From: Gemmatimonadaceae bacterium
GTDB taxonomy: Bacteria; Gemmatimonadota; Gemmatimonadetes; Gemmatimonadales; Gemmatimonadaceae
NCBI GenBank assembly: GCA_025453855.1
Contig: JALOPO010000064.1
Location: forward strand, 1 to 8,713
Reading direction: 5' to 3'
Length of the DNA stretch: 8,713 nt
Shown: positions 1 through 6,192 of the stretch, in pieces
How positions within the stretch are numbered: position 1 is the stretch's first letter
Layout: every line of letters starts with the position of its first letter
Notes under the pieces: generated by a model
What the model was told of the DNA's origin: nothing
Database searches by the model: none
Seen by the model: only the letters and a program-made list of their open reading frames with translations
Program-made: the position numbers and the translations under genes

Positions 1-338
1 CAGTAGTAGGCGGTGACGAGCGTCGGTGCGGCGGGATTGGCGATGTCCCAGATCTGCCAGCCGTTGTAGTTGCCCTGGATCGCGTAGGTGCCGGTGAAGG
101 CCAGGTCCGAGTTGGTCGAGCCGACGAAGCGCTCACCCGGCGGCGACTTGCTCACCACGCGCAGGTTCCACGCGGCCTCGGCGGCGTCCATCAGCCCGGC
201 CTTGAGGCCGACGCGCGGATCGGGCGAGGGGGCGTCGGGCGCCGACTGCGCGCTCGCGGCGCCGGTCGCACCGGCGAGGAGTGCGGTGATGGCGGCAGCG
301 CGTCGCAGCGCGTGACGCGGGGCGATCATGTGAGGCAT
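1..338 (-). CDS. LVIVD-repeat secreted protein, N-terminal part (runs off left edge)
   Basis: This is the first 112 codons of a protein whose remainder lies beyond base 1. It starts at the ATG at 336-338, preceded by a GGAG ribosome-binding site (346-349, 7-base spacing); the in-frame ATG at 327-329 has none. Residues 1-30 form an export signal: Arg12-Arg13, an alanine/leucine-rich core, then an Ala-Ser-Ala type cleavage region. From residue 40 on, it matches the complete LVIVD protein at 490-2460: by hand alignment 57 of 73 residues are identical, including the first propeller blade (NGWQIWDIANP, residues 92-102). It is therefore a tandem paralogue, probably also an extracytoplasmic beta-propeller. 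It lies 151 bases downstream of the other copy on the same strand, with a hairpin between them, so it may have separate expression. The molecular function of LVIVD-repeat proteins is not established. Confidence 0.85.
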   Translation of the reverse strand, partial: MPHMIAPRHALRRAAAITALLAGATGAASAQSAPDAPSPDPRVGLKAGLMDAAEAAWNLRVVSKSPPGERFVGSTNSDLAFTGTYAIQGNYNGWQIWDIANPAAPTLVTAYY

Positions 339-345
339 GCGGGGA

Positions 346-349
346 CTCC
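346..349 (-). promoter_or_regulatory. Ribosome-binding site of the partial LVIVD gene
   Basis: GGAG on the minus strand, 7 bases before the ATG at 338. It decides between two nearby in-frame ATG codons in favour of the upstream one. Confidence 0.6.
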
Positions 350-457
350 GGGGCGGAGGCGGAGGGCCGGCAGCGGAGCGCCGGCGCGGGGGCCGAACGA
401 GGCCGTGGGCGGCCACCGCACACTACGACGCGATGCCCGCCCACGTTGGTTGCTGCA

Positions 458-483
458 GGCACCGGTCGTCGTGCACCGGTGCC
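458..483 (-). terminator. Hairpin after the complete LVIVD gene
   Basis: A perfect 9-bp inverted repeat (GGCACCGGT / ACCGGTGCC) with an 8-base loop begins 6 bases past the stop codon of the LVIVD gene at 490. There is no T-rich run after it, so it is either a U-tract-less terminator or an mRNA 3'-end stabiliser. The position directly behind a stop codon is the main support. Confidence 0.5.
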
Positions 484-489
484 CCGTGC

Positions 490-2460
490 TCACTTCGCGC
501 GCGCCAGTTCGGTGGCGGCCGTGGCCAGCATCGTCACCTTGGCCGAGTCGCTCGATCCCGCCGCATCGGCCGTGAGCGACTTCGCGAGCGCGGTGAGCGC
601 CCGACGGCGCGCCCCGGTCGACGACAGCGCCTCGGCCTGGTCGAGCGCCGCGCGGACCGCGGTGAGCCGCGCCGCCGGCAGCCCGCCCGACCGCTCGAGC
701 TGGTCGGCGAAGGCGCGCGCCCGCGCGAAGCTCGGCGGCCACACGTACTGCGGCTGCCCCTGCGCGTTGAGGTAGTCGAGCTTCACCGTCTTCGCCGCCG
801 CGATCTCGTTGGCGGTCAGGAACTGGCTCGGCTGGAGCTCGAAGATGTCGAGCCCGCGGGCGATCTCGCTGTTCACGATCACGCCGTTGTACCAGTACAC
901 CGACCACGAGCCGCCCATCTGCATCTTCGTGCTGTCCACCGGGCCGCGGTCGTGGAAGGCGATCTCGAACGGCTTCTTCGCGTCGGTCCAGTCGAAGATC
1001 GAGATGCCGCCCTGGTACCAGCTCTGCACCATGATGTCGCGCCCCGGCACCGGGATCATCGACCCGTTGTGCGCCACGCAGTTCTCCTGGCTCGTCTGCG
1101 CGGCCGGCATCTTGAAGTAGCTCTGGAAGCTCAGCTGCCGGTCGGCTCCGATCGTGAAGATCGCGTCCGCCCCCCACTCCTTGGGGTCCGTGTCGCGGCA
1201 CTTCGGCCCGCCGCCGCCGCCCCACTCGTCGGTGAAGAGCACCTTGGTGCCGTCGTTGTTGAACGTCGCCGAGTGCCAGTACGAGAAGTTGCTGTCGGCC
1301 ACCGCCGCCACGCGCTTCGGGTTGGCCGGGTCGCGGATGTCGAGCAGCAGCCCGTAGCCCTCGCACGCGCCACCGGCCAGGCCGAGCGCCGGGTAGACGG
1401 TGATGTCGTGGCACTGCGTCGGGCCCTTCTTCCCCTCGCTGCCGACCATCCCCTCGATCTGCTTGTTCACGAACTCGCGGAAGCGCGTGCTGTCGGCCGC
1501 GGTCGGCTCGCCGGTGCCGCCGCGCATCTTCACCATCTGCTCCAGCCCCTGCCTGGCCTGCGCGTCGGGGAGGACGAAGGTCTCGCCGATGGCCGCGATC
1601 TCGAAGACGAACTTGCCCGCCGCCTTCGCCTTCTCGACCTCCGCCTTGTCGGCGGGCGCCTGGCCGTGACGCGGCGGGGCGACGAGATCGTTGAAGATGC
1701 GCGGGCTGCTCACGATCGCCGCCTTCGACGGCTCCGCGAGCGGCACCTTGATCACCTCGATGCGGAAGAGCGCCGACGTCGAGTCCTTGTCGGGCGGCGC
1801 GTTCGAGCAGCCCGGCAGCTCACCCGCCGGCCGCACCGGCGCCGAGCCCGAGATGTAGACGTAGACGTTCGCCTTGTCCTTGGGATCGACGAGCACCGTG
1901 TGCGTGTGCGACCCGCGGCAGGTCTGCACGTTGCCCACGTTCTTCGGGTTCCTGATGTCGGTGATGTCGAAGATGCGGAGCCCGCGCAGGCGCTCCTTGC
2001 TCACCGGCTCGCGCGGCCCCTTGTCGCCGCAGTCGAGGCGCCCCTCGAGCCCCTCGCCCGAGATGAAGAGCAGGTTCTTGTACACCGACACGTCGCTCTG
2101 CGACGCCGGGCAGTAGTAGCCGGTGACCAGCGACGGCGCGGCGGGATTCGCGATGTCCCAGATCTGCCAGCCGTTGTAGTTGCCCTGGATGACGTACTGG
2201 CCGGTGAAGGCGAGGTCGGAGTTGGTCGACCCGACGAACTTCTCCGCCGGCGCCACGCTCGCGATGCGCTTCACGTTCCACGCCGCCTCGCCCGCATCGG
2301 TGAGCCCGGCCTTGAGTCCCACGCGCGGATCGGGCGCCGACTGCGCCGGCAGCGCCGTCCCGCCGAGTGTCGCCGCGGCGAGGGCGGCGGCCGCGGTGGC
2401 ACGCGCCGCCGTGACGAACGAGCGTCGCACCATCGGACGCGGGAACAACGAACCGGTCAT
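490..2460 (-). CDS. LVIVD-repeat beta-propeller protein, exported (probable Tat signal)
   Basis: The product has 656 residues. The start at ATG 2458-2460 is chosen because AGGAG lies 8 bases upstream; the frame is open 27 codons further up without a better site. Residues 11-16 (VRRSFV), followed by an Ala-rich stretch and an Ala-Gln-Ser-Ala region near 39-42, look like a twin-arginine signal peptide. Blade-like repeats follow: NGWQIWDI (95-102), RGLRIFDI (159-166), GYGLLLDI (368-375), GGISIFDW (484-491) and ARGLDIFEL (534-542), the LVIVD pattern of a beta-propeller. Histidines recur at blade starts: H185/H187, H351, H396 and H464. Eight cysteines in the mature part suggest disulfides. Residues 578-656 form an alanine-rich helical tail outside the propeller. 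It has a DUF305 gene upstream and a paralogue downstream; LVIVD and DUF305 genes are also neighbours in other high-GC bacteria, as I recall. Enzymatic activity is unknown and no catalytic motif is recognised. Confidence 0.9.
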   Translation of the reverse strand: MTGSLFPRPMVRRSFVTAARATAAAALAAATLGGTALPAQSAPDPRVGLKAGLTDAGEAAWNVKRIASVAPAEKFVGSTNSDLAFTGQYVIQGNYNGWQIWDIANPAAPSLVTGYYCPASQSDVSVYKNLLFISGEGLEGRLDCGDKGPREPVSKERLRGLRIFDITDIRNPKNVGNVQTCRGSHTHTVLVDPKDKANVYVYISGSAPVRPAGELPGCSNAPPDKDSTSALFRIEVIKVPLAEPSKAAIVSSPRIFNDLVAPPRHGQAPADKAEVEKAKAAGKFVFEIAAIGETFVLPDAQARQGLEQMVKMRGGTGEPTAADSTRFREFVNKQIEGMVGSEGKKGPTQCHDITVYPALGLAGGACEGYGLLLDIRDPANPKRVAAVADSNFSYWHSATFNNDGTKVLFTDEWGGGGGPKCRDTDPKEWGADAIFTIGADRQLSFQSYFKMPAAQTSQENCVAHNGSMIPVPGRDIMVQSWYQGGISIFDWTDAKKPFEIAFHDRGPVDSTKMQMGGSWSVYWYNGVIVNSEIARGLDIFELQPSQFLTANEIAAAKTVKLDYLNAQGQPQYVWPPSFARARAFADQLERSGGLPAARLTAVRAALDQAEALSSTGARRRALTALAKSLTADAAGSSDSAKVTMLATAATELARAK

Positions 2461-2468
2461 GATCGGCT

Positions 2469-2473
2469 CTCCT
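2469..2473 (-). promoter_or_regulatory. Ribosome-binding site of the complete LVIVD gene
   Basis: AGGAG on the minus strand, 8 bases before ATG 2460. It rules out the longer reading frame that could start at 2541. Confidence 0.7.
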
Positions 2474-2591
2474 GAGTGGCTGTGCGGCACCGGCGGCATG
2501 CCGGCGCGCGAGGATCGGTCGGGTCCGCATCCGCGGTGCACCCGGCCGACACGGCTCCCCTACGCGCGCCCCGCGCGAGGGGTGTCATCGC

Positions 2592-2609
2592 CCCGGCACG
2601 ATCGCCGGG
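2592..2609 (-). terminator. Short hairpin after the DUF305 gene
   Basis: A perfect 6-bp inverted repeat (CCCGGC / GCCGGG) with a 6-base loop lies 6 bases past the DUF305 stop codon. No T-run follows. The rest of the 155-base gap to the LVIVD gene (2461-2615) shows only the LVIVD ribosome-binding site. The hairpin may end the DUF305 message or only attenuate read-through into the LVIVD gene. Confidence 0.35.
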
Positions 2610-2615
2610 AACGCG

Positions 2616-3323
2616 TCATCGCGACGGCGCCCCGCCGCGCAGTGCACCGAGCATGAGCTCCATGCGCTGCACCTCGGTGCGCTGGTCCACCTGCACGTCG
2701 CTCGCGAACTTGAACACCGCCTCGTCCTGCCCCGCGCCGTCGGTCGCGAAGAGCTGGTCGACCATCGTCACCGCCCCCTTGTGGTGGGCGATCATGTAGG
2801 TGAGGAAGAGGCGGTCGAACTCGGCGCCGCGCGCCGCGTCCAGCTCCTTCAACTGCGCGTCGCTGAGCATCCCGGGCATCGCGTGCCCCGCGTGCCCGTC
2901 ATGCGACATCGCGGCGCCATCGCCGGCCGGCTCGTGCACCATCAGCTGGCCGTCCATCTCGTGCAGCGCGGGCGCCGGCTGCTTGCGGTCACGCAGCCAG
3001 GCGATCATGAGGGCGATCTCGTCGCGCTGCGCGTTGATGATGCGCGCCGCCAGCGTGCGGATGCTCGCGCTGGCGCCGTGCGTCGGCGCCCACTGCGAGA
3101 TCGTCACCGCCTGCGCGTGGTGATGGATCATGTCGCGCATGAACCGCACGTCGGCGGCGGTGAAGCGCAGGCGAGCGCTGTCGAGGCGCGCCCGGTAGAG
3201 CGCCTCGAACGCCGCCGGATCGCGGGGCGCCGGCGCGGTGGTCACCTGCGCGGCGACCGGCGTGGCGAACACGACGGCTCCGAGCAGGACGGCGGGGCGG
3301 ACGAGACGACGAGGAGCGTGCAC
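2616..3323 (-). CDS. DUF305 family exported protein with His/Met-rich linker
   Basis: The product has 235 residues from GTG 3321-3323. This start gives an ideal signal peptide (Arg5-Arg6, hydrophobic core 7-21, Ala-Ala-Gln cleavage region near 24-26). An in-frame ATG at 3398 would add 25 residues with unusually AT-ending codons, so it is less likely, but neither start has a clear ribosome-binding site. DUF305 proteins are ferritin-like helical bundles carrying paired-His motifs. Here there are two: MRDMIHHHA (residues 62-70) and YMIAHHKGA (176-184). Between them a linker (about 120-152) holds alternating His and Met (MSHDGHAGHAMPGM), the type of sequence that binds copper. Some DUF305 proteins, such as cyanobacterial CopM, are periplasmic copper binders as I recall. 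A metal-binding role in the cell envelope is thus plausible but inferred. The LVIVD genes lie directly downstream on the same strand. Confidence 0.9.
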   Translation of the reverse strand: MHAPRRLVRPAVLLGAVVFATPVAAQVTTAPAPRDPAAFEALYRARLDSARLRFTAADVRFMRDMIHHHAQAVTISQWAPTHGASASIRTLAARIINAQRDEIALMIAWLRDRKQPAPALHEMDGQLMVHEPAGDGAAMSHDGHAGHAMPGMLSDAQLKELDAARGAEFDRLFLTYMIAHHKGAVTMVDQLFATDGAGQDEAVFKFASDVQVDQRTEVQRMELMLGALRGGAPSR

Positions 3324-3441
3324 GACGGGCAGGTCAGGAGGCGAAGGAGGGGCGACCGCGGGCCGGTCTCCGTCACCGACACGCCGGCAGCGCTGCATGT
3401 TGCCATGCCGCGCTCCCGTTTGGCAGCCCCCGCCACCGCGC

Positions 3442-3514
3442 CGCCCCGGCGCGCGGGGGGCGCACGCGACGCGGCCCGGCAGGTGGACGTACCCCGCCGG
3501 GCCGCGTGCGGCCC
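3442..3514. repeat. Overlapping inverted repeats between DUF2382 and DUF305 genes
   Basis: Three dyads share this stretch. CGCCCC (3442-3447) pairs with GGGGCG (3457-3462). GCGGCCCGGC (3471-3480) pairs perfectly over 10 bp with 3496-3505 across a 15-base loop. GGGCCGC (3499-3505) can instead pair with GCGGCCC (3508-3514). The last two are mutually exclusive because both use 3499-3505. They lie upstream of the DUF305 gene and downstream of the DUF2382 gene, so they could act as terminator, leader structure or protein-binding site. Confidence 0.45.
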
Positions 3515-3523
3515 CTCTCGCGT

Positions 3524-3545
3524 GGCGGACCGGTGCCGGTCCGCC
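3524..3545 (-). terminator. Hairpin after the second DUF2382 gene
   Basis: A perfect 10-bp inverted repeat (GGCGGACCGG / CCGGTCCGCC) separated by only two bases starts 8 bases past the stop codon at 3554. It is the strongest stem in the window and well placed to end the DUF2382 transcript, although no T-run follows. Confidence 0.55.
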
Positions 3546-3553
3546 CGCGTGGC

Positions 3554-4393
3554 TCAGCTCCGGAGGTCGTCGATCCGGTCGCGGGTCGTCTCGAGGCGAC
3601 GGCTCGCCTGGTCCATCATCCCGCGCTCGTCCTCGTCCAGCGACGACGCGCTCGTCGAGCCGAGCGGCACCTCGCGGTCGCCGAGGCGCGCCGTGCCGTC
3701 CTGCACCCCGCTCGTCTCCAGCCGCTCGCGACGCACCGTCTCGTCGATCACCTGCGTCTCGGTCACGGCGTCGGTGCGCACGATCACTTCCTCCACCGGC
3801 ACGACGCGCTTCTCGACCACCGCCTCCTCGGCCATCAGCGGGACGCGGATCACCTCGTCCTCGCCGATCGTGGCGGAGGCGGCGATCGCGGCCTCACCGG
3901 TGAGCGGGCGCCGCTCGATCGTCACTTCCTCGCGCACGAGCGGAACGTGCTCGGTGACGTGCTCCGTCTCGACCGTCTTGTGGAGCGTCACCTCGCCGGC
4001 CTGCACCTGCCGCTTGCCGACCGCGAGCTGCTCCTCGGAGAGGACGACGCGCTGCTCCTGCCCGCGCACGTAGGCATCACGCGCATAGTCGCGCACCGTC
4101 GACCAGTCGCGCCCCGAGGCGCCGCCGGTGCTGCTCCAGGCGCCGCGCAGCTCGTCCTCGGCCTCGTCGAAGCTACGGTTCGCGTAGCGGTCGTCGCTCC
4201 CCGCGAGGTGCCCCATGCGGTACGCCGGCCGTGCCTCGTCGTAGCTCGCCGCGCTCGTGCCGCTCGTCCCCGTGGCGAGCGACGCGTGGCGCGTGCGGTA
4301 GTACTCGTCGTCCGTGCCCTGGTCGTCGTCGCCCGTGAAGAAGCGCTTCAGCTTGTCCATGAACGAATCGTCGTGTCGGGTCGTGTCGGCCAT
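3554..4393 (-). CDS. DUF2382 (YsnF/AvaK) domain protein
   Basis: The product has 279 residues. The start at ATG 4391-4393 is set by a perfect AGGAGG 5 bases upstream; an in-frame ATG 15 codons earlier lacks one. No signal peptide or membrane segment is seen, so it is probably cytoplasmic. Residues 1-110 are hydrophilic, rich in Asp, Tyr and Arg, with the segment RPAYRMGHLAGSDDRY (55-70) followed by SFDEAEDELRGAW (74-86). Similar segments occur in stress-associated proteins of other phyla, as I recall. Residues 115-225 form the DUF2382 domain, with repeated Glu/Val strands such as REEVTIERRPL (154-164), AEEAVVEKRVVPVEEVIV (188-205) and VRRERLET (220-227). DUF2382 proteins are commonly linked to general stress, but the biochemical role is unknown. 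The C-terminal tail (250-279) is charged and helical. A homologous domain lies in the upstream gene (4523-5566), so the two probably arose by duplication. Confidence 0.85.
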   Translation of the reverse strand: MADTTRHDDSFMDKLKRFFTGDDDQGTDDEYYRTRHASLATGTSGTSAASYDEARPAYRMGHLAGSDDRYANRSFDEAEDELRGAWSSTGGASGRDWSTVRDYARDAYVRGQEQRVVLSEEQLAVGKRQVQAGEVTLHKTVETEHVTEHVPLVREEVTIERRPLTGEAAIAASATIGEDEVIRVPLMAEEAVVEKRVVPVEEVIVRTDAVTETQVIDETVRRERLETSGVQDGTARLGDREVPLGSTSASSLDEDERGMMDQASRRLETTRDRIDDLRS

Positions 4394-4398
4394 CGTCG

Positions 4399-4404
4399 CC
4401 TCCT
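4399..4404 (-). promoter_or_regulatory. Ribosome-binding site of the second DUF2382 gene
   Basis: AGGAGG on the minus strand, 5 bases before ATG 4393. It fixes the start of that gene. Confidence 0.75.
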
Positions 4405-4522
4405 GCGAAGTGTCAGTGGTCGGCCTGCGTGCCTGCACGCGTCCGCGCGTGCCGGCGGCCTGTCCGCCGTGCGCGACGCGCGCCGCGCTGCCGTGATCCG
4501 GATGCCGCGTGACGACGCGCGC

Positions 4523-5566
4523 TCAGGGGCGCGCACCGCCGCCGGCGTCCGGTGTCGAGCGTGCACTGAGGGCAGGGGGCGTGCCGTCCTGCGCCGCATC
4601 GGCCGCGCGCACCGGCCCGTCGGTCACGAGGCGCTCGCGACGCAGCGCGGCGGTGACCGTCTCGGTCTGCATCACCGGCGTGCGGCGCACGATCACCTCC
4701 TCGGTGAGCACGAGCCGCTTCTCCACCACCAGCTGCTCCGCGTAGAGCGGAATGCGGATCTCCGTGTCCGTGATCACCGGCGTCGCGGGCGTGTCGGCGC
4801 TCGCGGGGCGGCGTTCCACGGCCACCTCGTCGCGCCGCACCGCCACCGACTCCGTCACCGGCACCTCGTCGACGACCTTGGCGAAGGTCGCGGTGCCCGC
4901 CGGTACGGCCCGCGCGGCGATGTCGAGCTGCTCGGCCGAGAGCACGAGGCGCCGCGTGCTCGCCCCGTCGCCGGTCGCTCCACCGCCTTCCGCGACCGCA
5001 GGGGTGCCCTGCGTCGCGCCGTCACGCACGACCGGCGCACGCGCCATGACGTCTCGCGCCCCGAGTGCCGCCAGTGGTGCCTGCGACGGCGACAGCTGCC
5101 GACCGTCGCTCGGCGCCGTCGCGTTGCTGGTGGTGAGCTGCAGCAGTGCCGCCCGCGCCACGTCGAGCGCTGCCAGCCCCGCGCGCGCGTCGCCGTTCGT
5201 CGCGCGCGCCGGCAGCAGCGCGACCGCGACATCCGTCGGTGCCGGCAGCACCAGCCGCTCGACGCTCGCATCGACCGTCAGCGGTTCCACCGGCAGCAGG
5301 CGCTCGTCGCTCGCTGCCGTCGATGACGCGGCGTCACGCGGCGGGGCGGTGTCGAGCGCCACGATCAGGTGGTGCGTGCGCAGCGCATCGACATCGACCA
5401 CCAGCTCGCGCACCTGCCCCAGGCGCACACCGTCGCTCCCGTACACGGCCCAGCCGCGGACGTCGGCATGTCCGGCCGCGACGCGATGCTCGGCAAGTCG
5501 CGTGAGTGGCACCAGCGTCACGCCGTCCGGCGTGGTGCGTGCGGTCTCTCGTGGGTGCGTGGTCAC
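4523..5566 (-). CDS. PRC-barrel and DUF2382 domain protein
   Basis: The product has 347 residues from a GTG start (5564-5566) that overlaps the stop of the preceding small gene as GTGA, which points to translational coupling. Residues 36-105 fit a PRC-barrel: VRGWAVYGSDGVRLGQV (36-52), ELVVDVDALRTHHLIVAL (54-71) and LLPVEPLTVD (90-99). This small beta-barrel is shared with the photosynthetic reaction-centre H subunit and RimM. A low-complexity Ala/Thr/Pro-rich linker (145-204) leads to a DUF2382 domain (205-313) with VVEKRLVLTEEVIVRR (280-295) and ALRRERLVTDG (307-317), close to those of the protein at 3554-4393. No signal peptide is seen, so it is likely cytoplasmic or held at the membrane by its small partner. 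A weak 6-bp hairpin (CGGCGG/CCGCCG, 4453-4469) lies in the 129-base gap before the next gene, so both DUF2382 genes may be co-transcribed. The function is inferred as stress-related only from the domains. Confidence 0.88.
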   Translation of the reverse strand: MTTHPRETARTTPDGVTLVPLTRLAEHRVAAGHADVRGWAVYGSDGVRLGQVRELVVDVDALRTHHLIVALDTAPPRDAASSTAASDERLLPVEPLTVDASVERLVLPAPTDVAVALLPARATNGDARAGLAALDVARAALLQLTTSNATAPSDGRQLSPSQAPLAALGARDVMARAPVVRDGATQGTPAVAEGGGATGDGASTRRLVLSAEQLDIAARAVPAGTATFAKVVDEVPVTESVAVRRDEVAVERRPASADTPATPVITDTEIRIPLYAEQLVVEKRLVLTEEVIVRRTPVMQTETVTAALRRERLVTDGPVRAADAAQDGTPPALSARSTPDAGGGARP

Positions 5567-5736
5567 GCCCGCACCGCCGCGGCCGGCGACACGAGCCCGC
5601 CGGACGACGCCGGCTGCTCCGCGCGGCGCCCGAGGAGGAGTGCGACGAGCAGCGCCAGCACGAGCAGCGCCAGCACCATGGGGAGCCAGCCGCGCAGTCG
5701 CGCGGCGGGAACGCGTTCGATCGGGATCTCGGCCAT
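5563..5736 (-). CDS. Small single-span membrane protein
   Basis: A 57-residue protein starting at ATG 5734-5736. Residues 15-36 are one strongly hydrophobic segment (GWLPMVLALLVLALLVALLL) followed by Gly-Arg-Arg, a typical single transmembrane helix with a positive stop. The N-terminus (1-14) carries Glu and Arg residues, and the C-terminal 20 residues are small and polar. The frame stays open to a GTG at 5844, but that extension is Arg/Cys-rich and looks non-coding; no clear ribosome-binding site marks either start. The stop codon overlaps the GTG of the PRC-barrel/DUF2382 gene, so the two are almost certainly one operon. I do not recognise a family. A membrane partner or anchor for the PRC-barrel protein is a guess from the coupling. 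Confidence 0.65.
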   Translation of the reverse strand: MAEIPIERVPAARLRGWLPMVLALLVLALLVALLLGRRAEQPASSGGLVSPAAAVRA

Positions 5737-5923
5737 GCCATGGGGGGTGCAGGCGATGTGCCGCCGCACGCGTCTCGCATGCCTGCAGCCGGACCCCGGC
5801 GCCGCGGCATGCGGTACCGCTCCCGGATCGACATCCATGTCCACCAGTCGCCGACGTCGTGCCCGCAGCCGGCGATCCGGGGCGTCGTCGCCCGCCGACG
5901 GCGCCGCGATTCGCCCGGTACGC

Positions 5924-6088
5924 TCAGATCTGGCGGGCGCGGTGCAGCGTCGCGTGGATCTGCGGGATCAGGGAGTTCGCGATGTACGTGTCCGTGAAGC
6001 GGCGCTTGCCGCGCTGCACGGCGAACCAGTCGAGCAGCGCGCGCTCCTCGTCTGTTGCGCCCCCGTTACTGTCGGCCACCTGTGCCAA
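5924..6088 (-). pseudogene. Orphan C-terminal fragment related to the 501-residue protein
   Basis: This 54-codon open stretch (stop TGA 5924-5926) is bounded upstream by an in-frame TGA at 6101-6103. It encodes LLDWFAVQRGKRRF, then TYIANSLIPQIHATL. That matches the extreme C-terminus of the protein at 6193-7698 (LLDWFRDEKGRRGF, then IYLRDSLVPLIGRTL): 15 of 33 residues are identical in an ungapped hand alignment. Only this tail is present. The remaining ~460 residues are missing, and 104 bases of unrelated sequence separate it from the stop of the full gene. The most likely reading is a decayed remnant of a second, diverged copy. It could also be a tiny gene using TTG 6088 or GTG 6079, but neither has a ribosome-binding site. 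Confidence 0.6.
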
Positions 6089-6192
6089 ATGGATGTACGG
6101 TCACGCTCGCATCGGCACACGGCAGTCTGGCGGTACGATGCCGGCGCACGAGATCGCCTGAAGCAGGCCGCGCCGCGCCGTGATGCCAGCCC

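Noticed and set aside
337..2475. Long plus-strand open frame opposite the LVIVD genes
   Set aside because: It is an antisense shadow of the high-GC LVIVD gene: the product is mostly Arg, Ala and Leu with no domain, while the minus strand gives a clear signal peptide and propeller repeats.
4453..4469. 6-bp hairpin between the two DUF2382 genes
   Set aside because: The stem is short, lies more than 50 bases past the stop codon and has no T-run. Dyads like this are common by chance at this GC, so it is not called a terminator.
3506..5326. Long plus-strand open frame opposite the DUF2382 genes
   Set aside because: Its product is Arg/His-rich low-complexity sequence. The opposite strand encodes recognisable DUF2382 and PRC-barrel domains with good starts.
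5737..5844. N-terminal extension of the small membrane protein to a GTG at 5844
   Set aside because: The added 36 residues are Arg/His/Cys-rich, have no ribosome-binding site, and do not look like part of a small membrane protein.
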